Shown in pieces: positions 54,701 through 64,000 of a DNA stretch of 64,000 nt. This DNA comes from Sinonovacula constricta. Taxonomy: Eukaryota; Mollusca; Bivalvia; Cardiida; Solecurtidae. The translations under genes and the position numbers were made by a program. The notes below the pieces were generated by a model. It searched no databases and had not been told where the DNA came from. It was given only the letters and a program-made list of their open reading frames with translations. The stretch spans positions 32,636,700-32,700,699 of the forward strand of contig CM017561.1 in NCBI GenBank assembly GCA_007844125.1, read 5' to 3'. Numbering within the stretch: position 1 is the first letter of the stretch; each line of letters starts with the position of its first letter.

Positions 54701-57700
54701 ATCTTTTTTACAAGACAATGTTTCTATACCTGTAATACAACAAGACAATTTTCCTATATCTTTTTTACAAGACAATGTTTCTATACCTGTAATACAACAA
54801 GACAATTTTTCTATATCTTTTTTACAAGACAATGTTTCTATACCTGTAATACAACAAGACAATTTTCCTATATCTTTTTTACAAGACAATGTTTCCATAC
54901 CTGTAATACAACAAGACAATGTTTCCATAACAACAAGACAATGTTTCCATACCTGTAATACAACAAGACAATTTTCCTATATCTTTTTTACAAGACAATG
55001 TTTCTATACCTGTAATACAACAAGACAATTTTCCTATTTCTTTTTTACAAGACAATGTTTCTATACCTGTAATACAACAAGACAATTTCCCTATATCTTT
55101 TTTACAAGACAATGTTTCTATACCTGTAATACAACAAGACAATGTTTCCATACCTGTAATACAACAAGACAATGTTTCCATAACAACAAGACAATGTTTC
55201 CATACCTGTAATACAACAAGACAATTTCCCTATATCTTTTTTACAAGACAATGTTTCTATACCTGTAATACAACAAGACAATTTTCCTATTTCTTTTTTA
55301 CAAGACAATGTTTCTATACCTGTAATACAACAAGACAATTTTCCTATTTCTTTTTTACAAGACAATGTTTCTATACCTGTAATACAACAAGACAATTTCC
55401 CTATATCTTTTTTACAAGACAATGTTTCCATACCTGTAATACAACAAGACAATGTTTCCATACCTGTAATTGCCTGACAGAGATGCGCAGGTCTGACTCA
55501 TTGAAGCCATAGGCAATATTCCAGCCAAGGGGTCCAAACTTACGTCTTTCTTGGACCAGGGCATGGAAGAAACACAGACCAAACAGCAGTCTTTCAAAGT
55601 TCTGAAATCATCAATATACAAAATAAACTCATATGGTTGGTTTCTGTATATATAGTCAAAATGTGTGACTAGAGAATGACATCAAAGTTAACAAGAAAAA
55701 CATAACTAGATGCAATTACACTAATAATATGAGCACAGCAGGATAAGACATTATACCCCAAAGGTCCAGCTCCAAGTGCACATTGATTAGCCCCTTCGCT
55801 AAAACAATGGCCTTTTTACACTTCCGCAATTTCACTTTACACTGGTGTTTTTATGTTCGTACTGTTTCACTCTGCAAGCGCCGACTTATGCCCCCTTTTC
55901 AAACATTACAAAAATAAAGTGACAAATATCAACTGTGCACTTTTTGTCTTGTAATGCATGCAAACTGACTTTTAACATTACACACATAAACCTATTGACT
56001 TAAGACATATGGGGCACCAAAACAAATAACCACTTTTCAAGTCTGTTTTTGCCATTGGAATAATTTTAAACAACAATATTGCAATAAACTTTTATTCAAA
56101 CAGCTATTTCAGATTAAATGAAACATGAGACTTACACTTTCTTTGCCAGGACATCCACTGAAGAACTCAGGGTCAGAAATTGGATCATTGAGATATGACT
56201 GGAGCAGGTTCTGTCGTAGACCTGTGGGGGGCTCATTGGTCATCTTGACACCATTCTGTAGCACTGTCACTGGGAACTGGTGGTAGAAACATCAGGGACA
56301 ATAGATAAAGAGGCATAAACAATGTACCGACTAGTTATAACAAACAGGGTGAAAATGTGGAATACAAAGATGAATTAACAGCCATGGTAATAACTCTTAT
56401 GAAGGTAATAGTATGGTATATAACCATGATATATTCAATTCTTAAATATAACACCAGTGGGCGTATTGTTGAAAGAATAGGTTTCTACAGTTTGCAGTAG
56501 AATTACTTTTTTTTTTACAAGGGATAGAAAAGGTTGTTTATTTGGGCTATTCGTCCCACCAGATGGCAAAGGTTGTTTTTTTATTGGGTTTATTGTCCCA
56601 CCAGATGGCAAACTTTGTTGTTTATTGGGTTTATCATCCCACCAGATTGCAAAGGTTGTTGTTTATTGGGTTTATCATACCACCAGATGGCAAAGGTTGT
56701 TGTTTTTTGGGTTTATCGTCCCACTAGATGGTAAAGATTTTGAAATCGGTAATCCATTAAACTTTTCTAACAGATTTACTGGAGAATATAACAACTAAAT
56801 TTCAATACTGAGAATCGAGCTACCATTACGTGCTTATTATTTGCTCTTACAATTTAGTTCTACAGATTTTTAAAAGGTATCACTTTAAGGCCTTCATGCA
56901 ACATTTAAGTATAAAAATGCAAAAAATGGTATGCCATATTTACTGTATTTATTTGACAATAAAACCCAGCTCAAAAATGAATGTTGAAAAACATGCACAT
57001 TTGTTTAAATGTCTTAGATTTGGCATTTTTAAACTATTAATATTTGTGGTATTCACCTATACAAGTTTATTAGCATAAATGATCATTACTCTCCATCTGT
57101 ACATCATGGTTTACTGTTATTCTGCTAAACTGCCCACTAGACCACTATGTTTGTGCCATTTGCTCATGATTACCCTGTCTGTTCAGATAGATGAGGGGGT
57201 TTGACTGGCAATTGGCTAGTATGGTCTGTTATTTTAACAGTTTTTTACATCAGGTAAATCACAATCTAACACCTTCCTAGCCCACCTGATGATAATCATT
57301 ATATTAATGTATTAGTGGGAGATGGTGTACAAATTTTACTGCTAACTACTGCTATCCCTAATTTTTATTATTGATACAGCATATAAAAAATTACACCAGA
57401 AGCTAAAAACAACAAAAAACAGATCCTCGCTAAAATATTATATGTTAATAAATAAATGATTTGATACTGGTCCTATTATTTGTACGAGGGCAGTTGTATT
57501 GGCCCAAGGCCGAAGGCCTAGGGCCAAAATGACTGACCAGAGGACAAATAACAGGGCCAATATTAAATCATTTATTGACAATTTTATTAAATAACTACAT
57601 GTACTTATGTCACATTTAACACTTAGTTAGTTATTGTATCAATCCAAGTCAGAGAATGCTTATTTTTGCTTTTTGTGAAATCTTCCTGTTGTAAATTTAT

Positions 57701-60700
57701 CACACATTCGGTTAAACACTACCAATTTATGCTGTGAATGTTTGAAAACTGTGAATATTTTTTTTCCATAAATTTATGCAACCTGTTGGCGTCTACACAT
57801 AGACCAAGTTAAAACAAAACAGTTGCCATTTTCCCAGAGCATCTTGCTGAAATCTATATCAATTTTGGCCCTGCTTTCATTAGCTAATCAAATTACTTCA
57901 AATGCAGGCTTTATATCAATATCACATTCTTCATGAAACCAACCTTATCAGATGGATAACTAGTCAACCATAGTCTGAACTCTGGGTGAGTATTTTCCAC
58001 TGTGAAGTCTTCACAGATTTTCTCTAGTGGAGTCATCCAGGACACTGCCAGGTGACAGTTCTGTAGCATGACCCATGTCCCATCCACACGGGCCTTCTCT
58101 ATCATCTTGGATGCAATGGGGCCCTGACCTTGACCCAGGGAGATGGACTGGAACTTATCGCCACTGAATCCCTTGTCCTCAGCAAACTTTAGCAGTGCCA
58201 TGGTGGGGTCAGCCCCTGGAGACAGCACGAAGATGAGCGGGGCACAGCAGTTGGAGTCAGCATAGGACTTGGCTAGGTCAAATGGTGGTGGCTCAATAAA
58301 CTTCTTACCCAGCTTGTTGGTTACAAATATTGTAATGGCCGCATTAACCTGCAAACAGAGGCAAATTATAGTTTTTCTCATTTTTAAAATCCACTTTAGG
58401 AATAAAGCATCCATTTTTTACCATTTTGCAATGGTTAAGGGGTATACAGTTCAAAATAATTATAATATTCATTTAAATATTATTTCAATCCCAGTACAAA
58501 TGATACAGAGTAAACGCTTTGAAAAGGGATATTAAAGACAGTGTTTGAGGGTTTTTTTCATAAAACAAGGTAATAAAATACAACCAAAAATAAGAAATGA
58601 CTGACAAAAGAATGTTGGTTTTGTCTCATATACAAACAGATAACCATAAAGACAACACAATAAAGCATGTTGTGCCCACACTACCTTATCAGGTCGGATG
58701 ACACGCAGGACGACCATCTTCTGGAAGTCATTGAGGTCCTTGTCGAAGGGATCTGGCAGTTCCTCATTGTGGGGCTCCTTGGCATTGTAGAAGGCAGACC
58801 ATTTGTCCACGTTCTTTACAAAGTGCTCTCTGTGACAATTAAGAACAATGGTAAGTTCAAGTTTTGACAGGTCTGTGACATAAATTTTTTTGTTTTGAAA
58901 TTAAAAAAATTTGTTATACTGAGGTTGAGTAAATACATGAAAGCATGTTAATGATTGATCCAAAAATATTATAATTTAGGAAACTGAAGTAATTAAGTAG
59001 CACACTGCACAAGAAAAAAAAATGTAAAAAAACATCAGCTGAAACATGGTGAAATGTTTACCTGAACTTTTTGAGACATTTGAGATCCGAGGCTCTGCAG
59101 ATCTCATCCCAGCTCTTGTCTGTGAGCCAGGTTGGGGCAGGGTTCTGCAGTTTGTTCTCTAGACCCACCCCTCCTGTTAGGAAGAACATAAACTCCTCCC
59201 TGTCCAGCTCATGCTTTGATCTGATTGGACAAAATCAGGCAATACTTTAGTTTGATTGATCAAGTGGAAAAGTAGCCAAGCATTCAACAGTTATTCTTAA
59301 AAAATACTAAGCACTTTTACCCATTGAATTTAATATTTAAATAATATTTAAAGCAAAACAAGTTTTGTTCATCATTAAAAATAAGTAAATGAGTTCTGAT
59401 TTTTATTTCATCTATTCTAAAAAATATTTTATAAACACTTATTGTATCAAATTAGATATTAAAAACATTTAAAAATTAAAGATTACTATTTAATGTTACT
59501 GTTGAAGGTAAAAGTTGGTATTTAAAACAGTTAAGGTTAGTGATATATAAAAACAAGCAACATTTATATACAACATTTACCTATCAAAACATATTTCAAT
59601 CTTACAAAAGAGCATTTAATCAAAGTTATTACTAAAATAGAAGTATTTAATTATTAAAGACTAATAAATGTTTATATAATTTTAGCATTCAGGTCAATTA
59701 AATAAAAAGTAATATTAAGAAATAAGAAATCTTAAATTAAGTTAACTGCAATGTATTTTTTTTACAAATTTACAAGACAGAAACTGAAGCTGTACTTAAA
59801 TGTCTTTCAATCAAACAGCATTGACATTATACATTTATGAAGTTTAAACGAACAATATTAAAGTCTACATAACCACTATCAAAGAACTAAATACCAATCC
59901 TCAAATTATAATACAATGTGAAAATTATTTTAAAAGAGTGAAACATGCAAAAGTTTTTTAATTTCTTAAACATTTGTTTTAATTATTAAACTATTGAATA
60001 TTATTTAAAAGAAATATTATAGTTTAATCTGTTATTTAAGACCTTTATCAAGTAATACACAAAGCACAATGTATTTAACACTTTTATGCTAGAAATTTAA
60101 ATCTACATAAACATACGATTTTACCATCACTTGTTTCTGATCAAACATTTCCTGACAAACTCTACACACATACAATATAATAGACAATTCATGTTGTCAA
60201 GAATTTTGTACATTTACAATGATATGACTAACAGGGATGTGGGAAACATAGGAGAGGAAAAACGGCTGGAAAGATGTTATTTCCACAGACCCAGGTAAGG
60301 TCGGGCAAGTTATGTTTTTGGGAATAATACTTCGCCCACAAAGTTTATAACTGCTATACTTGAACCGGAACAATCTGGTATATTAAGGCAAAAGACAAAC
60401 ACATTTAGTTATATATTAGTGAGTAGCACCGAATTAAGCCTTTAAAAGCAAAACTATTGAACATCTAGACATACAGAAATAAAGGATTGCTACGACTCTT
60501 CACATTGCTTAGAAGATGTATTGTAATAAGCATTATTATAGAATTCAGACTTGATAGTGTTCAAATCTCAATGATTTTTTCATATTAGGCATACACAAAA
60601 ATCTAACAAAAATACATAGCTATGTGAATGGCACAAAAAAATATATATATTTATTATGGAAAAAAAATTTTTTTTAATCAGCATAGTGTTTAAGATTGGC

Positions 60701-63700
60701 AAAGAAAAATCAGGCAAAATGGTTCGACAAAAAATGAGAAAAACTACTTCAGGTATCATAAATAGCATTGTAGCTTATTTATGTCTTATAACTGGTTAGC
60801 CTTTACCAGTGTTGGAAGATATGGGAGTCAGTCTTACTAAGGTATGTTTTAACTTGTGCATGTCAAAAAAGCTGAAGCATGTTGATTTGTGTACAATGGA
60901 CTCTAAAACCAATGGAAGGGGAAGATGAAAAGGATTTTAAAATGCTTTGCCCATCATTTGTAAGCTTCAAACATAAACAAAACAATAAGATGTGTTAGTA
61001 ACACAGCAAATCAGCGTTGGAAACAAAAAAATTCTGAAGCCACACCCATTTTTTCCTTTTTTTTTATACTTACAACATAATATTTGCGCACAGAACAAAT
61101 GAAAAAAGCAGTTTGTCTTTTTCAAAGAGCGAGCGACACACATTACAGTACAAGTTGTACGTAAAGTGGTCAGACAAGTATCGTAAACGACGTTCCAGAA
61201 TCTTTGAACGGTTGCTGAAAAGTGTTAACAGAAGAACAAAATATATATAATTATAACTTCCTGACACTGAGAACCATATCTATTCTCTATGGTTCAATTA
61301 GAAACAATAGAAAACTGGATAAACATAAAGGGTCACAGAATAAAGTAACTGAACATGAATAACAGACAATATATGGTTAGTTGTACTTACAAGAGGATGT
61401 TAGCACAGAGAATGAAAGAGAATAGAATCTTGTCTCTCTCAAACAGTGATCGGCACACATTACAATAGAGACTATATGTAAAATGGTCCGACAGATATCT
61501 AAGTCTCCTCTCCAGAATTTTGGAACGGTTGCTAGGTGAATAGGAGGAAGAAGAGAAAAATAATATTTTATGAAAATATGGTAAGGCAAACAAAGAAGAA
61601 CAGTATTATTGGAGGTCATTGTATACATATCTAAGGAAGTAACATCTACTTGCTATTTTATGTATTTTTCCCCTGGCTATATTACAACATGGGTACATTT
61701 ATTGTTGGCTTCTGAACATGTTACCCATAGCCTTCATAACACCATTAAATTGTAGAATCAAATAATGTTTGTTTCAGAACCATCTAAAAATATTATTCTT
61801 GATTTTTGTTACTTTCTTTTATAAACAAGAGCAAATTAATTGTTTAGAACATACTGAAACCATTTCATCACATGGTGCACACAAGACCTCTATTACCATC
61901 CTATGCTGAGAACAACTTTTTTACTTTTATTTTAAATATCTTTTGTGATTCAAAATGGTCAACAAACCATTTTTTTTCCAATTGCAAATTTACTTTTGAA
62001 TACCTAAAGTATCAACTGCAAGCCATACATACAATAAATGTCTTGAGGTATGGTTACATGCAACAATCTAATATCAAAATGTCCACAAACAAACAAACAA
62101 ACTAGCCAGGAAAACATGCTGGAGGTGACATGCTATAGATAGACAGTACTGGTACCCATAACCCAAATAGGAGGAAAAAATAAAATAAGTGGGAAAACTG
62201 ACCTTGTGGTATTCTTAGCATTTCAATAACAAACTCTGTCAACTCCAGGTTTGAATGGCTCCAGATTATAAAAGTTTTGGCGTGTTTAATGTAGACTTTG
62301 AACATATACTAAATCAAATACATTTTCAGTTAATTTGCTACTTTTTCAAGAAAAATATTCCATCCATTTATGCATGCCTACCACAAAGAACAGTTGACAA
62401 ATTAAGAATGCCATCTACAAGTCCATTTTCTGACAAGGTAAACAGTCAATATAAGTCAGCATGAATCTTGCTTTGGAGTTTTGGAGAGTTTCAATGTAAG
62501 AATCTAGTAGACATTCTCTGTCCTAACTGCATATAGCACTATGTACCTTTTCATATTATTTCCTTTTTTTTGGAACAATGTATGCAAATTACTTATAAAG
62601 AAGTATTTTCTTCTTAAGATGATATTATCTAGACTGTCTGAACCAGAGGCAGATTGATGGTTTCTTAGCTAAAACTGGGGTTGTTTTCATAAAGTATTTC
62701 AAGATTGTTTTTATATAAATAATACATGCCCCCCCCCCCCCCCCCCCCCAACCCCCCTATAAAATCTGGAAGATGATAATGATGATGTTGTTGATGATGC
62801 TGATGCTGCTGATAATGATGATGGCTGACAGGAAGATGGAAAAATTGTCAGCATTTGAATGAACTGTCAATGAATGTTTTGACATTTTTAAACTGTCTTC
62901 CATTCAGCCATGAGCTTCTTATTTTATTATAACAAAAAACAACAGTGTCATAGCAATAAACATTTGGAACACTTTCATGCTGTTAAATTTAATCTTTCAG
63001 GAATCTTGAGCTCAGGTATTAAAGAGCAAATGAACAAATATCACAGCCAATGCTGTACATATCACAGATATTCTCAACAAGTAAGTTTTTATAAAGTTTA
63101 GAAGTAGTTGACATTAATTTAAGCGTATTTTCTCATGACTTCAGTTCTGATGAAAGTCAGTTGAAGAATTAGAAAACTAAGAATGCAATCCATCATATAT
63201 TATGTTACATTACAAGAGAGTGACAGTACATTCTTTCTGTCCATGAGGCTGGATATTTTCAGGTATGAATAAAAATTTAGCATTTTGAATCTTTTTGAGG
63301 TCAAATTAACAGATTTGTAAAAGGTAAACTTAACCTTAAAAAAATATTATTGACATTTTTAGGTTTATAAACAGTCTTTTGCATGAAGTTGCCCATCTCT
63401 TTCTAGGTTTTAACAATCCAAGAAACAGAACAAATCCATTGACAGATTTTTCTTGGAAACTTTTATGAAAACATCCCTGTTTTACATAATATGTGAATTA
63501 ATTATCTGGCTATCTATAATATCCTATATATAATATGATAAGTGACTACATGGGAATCTTCTGACTCTATAGAAAGGATATATGTATGAGTGTATATAGA
63601 GACAGCATGCAGGAGCACAACTGATAACTAGGTCAGTCGTGTGGTACTTTAGTACTCACAGCAATAAATTACAACAGAGTAGGAATGCGAAGACAACTTT

Positions 63701-64000
63701 ATGTTTCGCAAATAGGGATCTTGTCACATTGTCAAACAATAGGTACGAGAAATGATCGGTGAGGTAACGGAGACGCCTTTCTAAAATCTTGGATTTATTG
63801 CTGCAAAAATAGGAGATGAATTGGTGAGAGATTATGAAAAAAAAATATTTTGGTAACATATGACAATAAAAGGTGAACCAATTTTTTTAATAAAAACACA
63901 ACAAAATTTGAGAAATATAGGCTAGTATCAAAATGTTACATTAAAAATAACCTTTTTTTGTTATAACTTATCTTGAACTAGAAGACTGTTAAGTACCGTC
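48461..64000 (-). CDS. DNAH: Axonemal inner-arm dynein heavy chain, 3' part (DNAH3/7/12 group)
   Basis: C-terminal ~784 residues of a dynein heavy chain that drives ciliary and flagellar sliding; the 5' part lies beyond the window. Eleven constitutive exons plus one of three alternative 141-bp exons join in frame to the stop at 48461-48463. In order: AAA5/AAA6 linker ([11 protein letters not shown]), TGGVGLENK block, AAA6 with [44 protein letters not shown] and [12 protein letters not shown], then the C-terminal domain with [64 protein letters not shown], ending CQLDD. These motifs and the HWIKRG...CQLDD end place it in the single-headed inner-arm DNAH3/7/12 cluster; from memory DNAH12 or DNAH3 is closest, so no single symbol is assigned. 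It converges with SMC1A. Confidence 0.93.
49419..49654 (-). CDS. DNAH: Dynein exon, C-terminal domain ([12 protein letters not shown])
   Basis: 236 nt, acceptor CCACAG, donor [38 protein letters not shown], then [13 protein letters not shown]; canonical dynein C-terminal motifs. Confidence 0.94.
50427..50945. mobile_element. TIR element (MITE-like), copy 2
   Basis: Same termini GATAGTTTCCA / TGGAAACTATC and same interior as 13185-13716, including TATACACCATTGGAAAGCTC and AAACTATCAAAATATAGTTT. In a dynein intron. Confidence 0.8.
51630..51785. repeat. GC-rich patch with a thrice-repeated phrase
   Basis: CATTAACGCGGCGTTCGG, CCTTAATGCAGCACTCGG and CTTTAATGCGTCATTCGG occur at ~55-80 bp spacing in a GC-rich patch just above a dynein donor. 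Origin unknown. Confidence 0.5.
51821..52025 (-). CDS. DNAH: Dynein exon, C-terminal domain ([12 protein letters not shown])
   Basis: 205 nt, acceptor TTTCAG, donor [44 protein letters not shown], ending LERLKFLQ. Confidence 0.94.
52207..52310 (-). CDS. DNAH: Dynein exon ([21 protein letters not shown])
   Basis: 104 nt, acceptor TTTCAG, donor [22 protein letters not shown] then [14 protein letters not shown], a conserved axonemal block. Phase fits both neighbours. Confidence 0.94.
53382..53567 (-). CDS. DNAH: Dynein exon ([11 protein letters not shown]... to LSK)
   Basis: 186 nt, phase 0 to 0, acceptor CAACAG, donor [36 protein letters not shown], a Gly-rich loop and VIAGDILSK. Confidence 0.93.
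54124..54357 (-). CDS. DNAH: Dynein exon ([16 protein letters not shown])
   Basis: 234 nt, phase 0 to 0, acceptor TTCCAG, donor [26 protein letters not shown] then the near-invariant dynein block [14 protein letters not shown], ending YLEFIR. Confidence 0.95.
54430..55463 (-). repeat. Splice-donor array 4: 30/27-bp repeats seeded on a dynein 5' splice site
   Basis: On the minus strand, unit A (30 bp) is GTATGGAAACATTGTCTTGT then TGTATTACAG; unit B (27 bp) has CTTGTAAAAAAGATATAGG. They alternate, with some A-A pairs, right up to the exon. Each A unit carries TTACAG|GTAT(G/A)G, copied from the exon end ATTACAG|GTATGG. About 18-20 such sites. The long [10 protein letters not shown] frames come from unit lengths divisible by three. 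Confidence 0.95.
55464..55601 (-). CDS. DNAH: Dynein exon ([20 protein letters not shown])
   Basis: 138 nt, phase 0 to 0, acceptor TTTCAG. Ends [10 protein letters not shown] with donor CAG|GTATGG. Its last seven bases plus the donor begin the large 30/27-bp array in the following intron; the copy of the donor 30 nt downstream is also in frame. Confidence 0.95.
56136..56276 (-). CDS. DNAH: Dynein exon ([19 protein letters not shown])
   Basis: 141 nt, phase 0 to 0, acceptor CACCAG, donor GTAAGT. Conserved AAA6-proximal segment, ending [10 protein letters not shown]. Confidence 0.95.
56520..56745. repeat. ~43-bp tandem array derived from a SINE tail
   Basis: About five copies of TATTGGGTTTATCATCCCAC...AGATGGCAAAGGTTGTTG; the first part matches the inverted type C SINE tail (TTTATTGGGTTTATCGACCC at 42480-42505). 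Confidence 0.75.
57451..57576. mobile_element. 126-bp MITE
   Basis: Inverted ends AATAAATGATTT, with similarity continuing inward (ATACTGGTCCTATTATTTGT against ATATTGGCCCTGTTATTTGT) around a palindromic GGCCGAAGGCCTAGGGCC core. Dynein intron. Confidence 0.7.
57944..58348 (-). CDS. DNAH: Dynein exon, AAA6 core ([19 protein letters not shown])
   Basis: 405 nt, phase 0 to 0, acceptor TTGCAG, weak donor [71 protein letters not shown]6 is a structural, non-hydrolytic AAA module. Confidence 0.96.
58685..58829 (-). CDS. DNAH: Dynein exon ([16 protein letters not shown] to VIRPDK)
   Basis: 145 nt, acceptor TCACAG, donor GTAGTG. Linker within AAA6 with the conserved LRVIRPDK end. Confidence 0.93.
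59062..59220 (-). CDS. DNAH: Dynein exon ([20 protein letters not shown])
   Basis: 159 nt, acceptor AATCAG, donor [26 protein letters not shown], then [14 protein letters not shown] chose the acceptor at 59221-59222 because it alone joins in frame to the three upstream alternative exons (2-nt overhang plus A). Confidence 0.92.
59221..61073 (-). other. Dynein intron, very AT-rich
   Basis: No exon-like sequence; I looked for a further copy of the 141-bp alternative exon here and saw none. Confidence 0.55.
61074..61214 (-). CDS. DNAH: Dynein alternative exon, copy 1 (nearest the 3' end)
   Basis: 141 nt; acceptor TTTCAG, donor [41 protein letters not shown], ending ANIM. Homologous to the exons at 61391 and 63660, same length and phases. 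Encodes the helical stretch between AAA5 and AAA6. Differs from copy 2 at five residues although many synonymous bases differ. Confidence 0.93.
61391..61531 (-). CDS. DNAH: Dynein alternative exon, copy 2
   Basis: 141 nt; acceptor ACCTAG, donor [41 protein letters not shown], ending ANIL. Only 176 nt of intron separate it from copy 1. Close to the DNAH family consensus, as copy 1 is. Confidence 0.93.
61532..63659 (-). other. Dynein intron between alternative exons 2 and 3
   Basis: 2.1 kb. Includes a run of 21 C (62729-62749) followed by a degenerate (GAT)n tract (62770-62825). No decayed exon copy recognised. Any RNA pairing elements that enforce exclusive choice would be expected here. Confidence 0.5.
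63660..63800 (-). CDS. DNAH: Dynein alternative exon, copy 3 (divergent)
   Basis: 141 nt; acceptor TTGCAG, donor [25 protein letters not shown] then [16 protein letters not shown], ending CNLL. Clearly homologous but replaces family-consensus residues (C to T, E to A, D to H, S to A), so it would give a biochemically different linker. Further copies could lie past 64000. Confidence 0.92.

Noticed and set aside
54512..55461. [10 protein letters not shown] minus-strand and [11 protein letters not shown] plus-strand ORFs
   Set aside because: Both strands are open because the units are 30 and 27 bp; the frames are not that of the dynein exon. Pure repeat artefact.
59206..59220. Acceptor at 59214-59215 for the LTGGVGL dynein exon
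   Set aside because: It would break frame with all three alternative exons; AATCAG at 59221-59222 keeps it.

Overview
This is eukaryotic, animal nuclear DNA: AT-rich, intron-rich, with GT-AG splice sites. Two conserved metazoan genes converge tail to tail. The repeat content (tRNA-headed SINEs, small TIR elements, tandem-repeat-bearing elements with ~146-bp units that end in CCTCTTGTTT) suggests a mollusc, most likely a bivalve. That taxonomic call is an inference from repeat style and protein similarity; nothing in the window names the species. Layout: positions 1-14.2 kb hold no confidently recognised gene. They contain a striking 24-bp minisatellite (1.06-2.41 kb), SINE copies, a ~145-bp tandem array (6.5-7.5 kb), a possible short first coding exon on the minus strand (11676-11736) below a TATA-less promoter-like block (12.0-12.37 kb), and a duplicated segment whose two copies flank a TIR element (12.8-14.07 kb). 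From 14306 to 43808 (+) lies a complete SMC1 (SMC1A) cohesin ATPase gene. I resolved 28 coding exons that join in frame to a 1252-residue protein with Walker A, hinge, ABC signature and Walker B. From 48461 to beyond 64000 (-) lies the 3' part of an axonemal inner-arm dynein heavy chain of the DNAH3/7/12 group. Eleven constitutive terminal exons are preceded by three homologous 141-bp exons that look mutually exclusive. The genes act in unrelated processes (sister-chromatid cohesion and ciliary beating); only their 3' ends are neighbours. The most unusual pattern is that four tandem-repeat arrays are anchored on splice sites. Three copy an exon end plus its 5' splice site (SMC1A exons 19 and 21, and one dynein exon). 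One copies a 3' splice site plus the start of its exon (SMC1A exon 27). All four share AG|GT at the boundary, so the introns carry from several to about twenty decoy splice sites. In the dynein array one decoy donor is in frame and would add ten residues; the extra donors of both SMC1A donor arrays lead to early stop codons. The rest of the introns is repeat-rich, including a 770-bp transposon nested precisely in a 146-bp tandem array. All calls are by eye; no search or RNA data were available.
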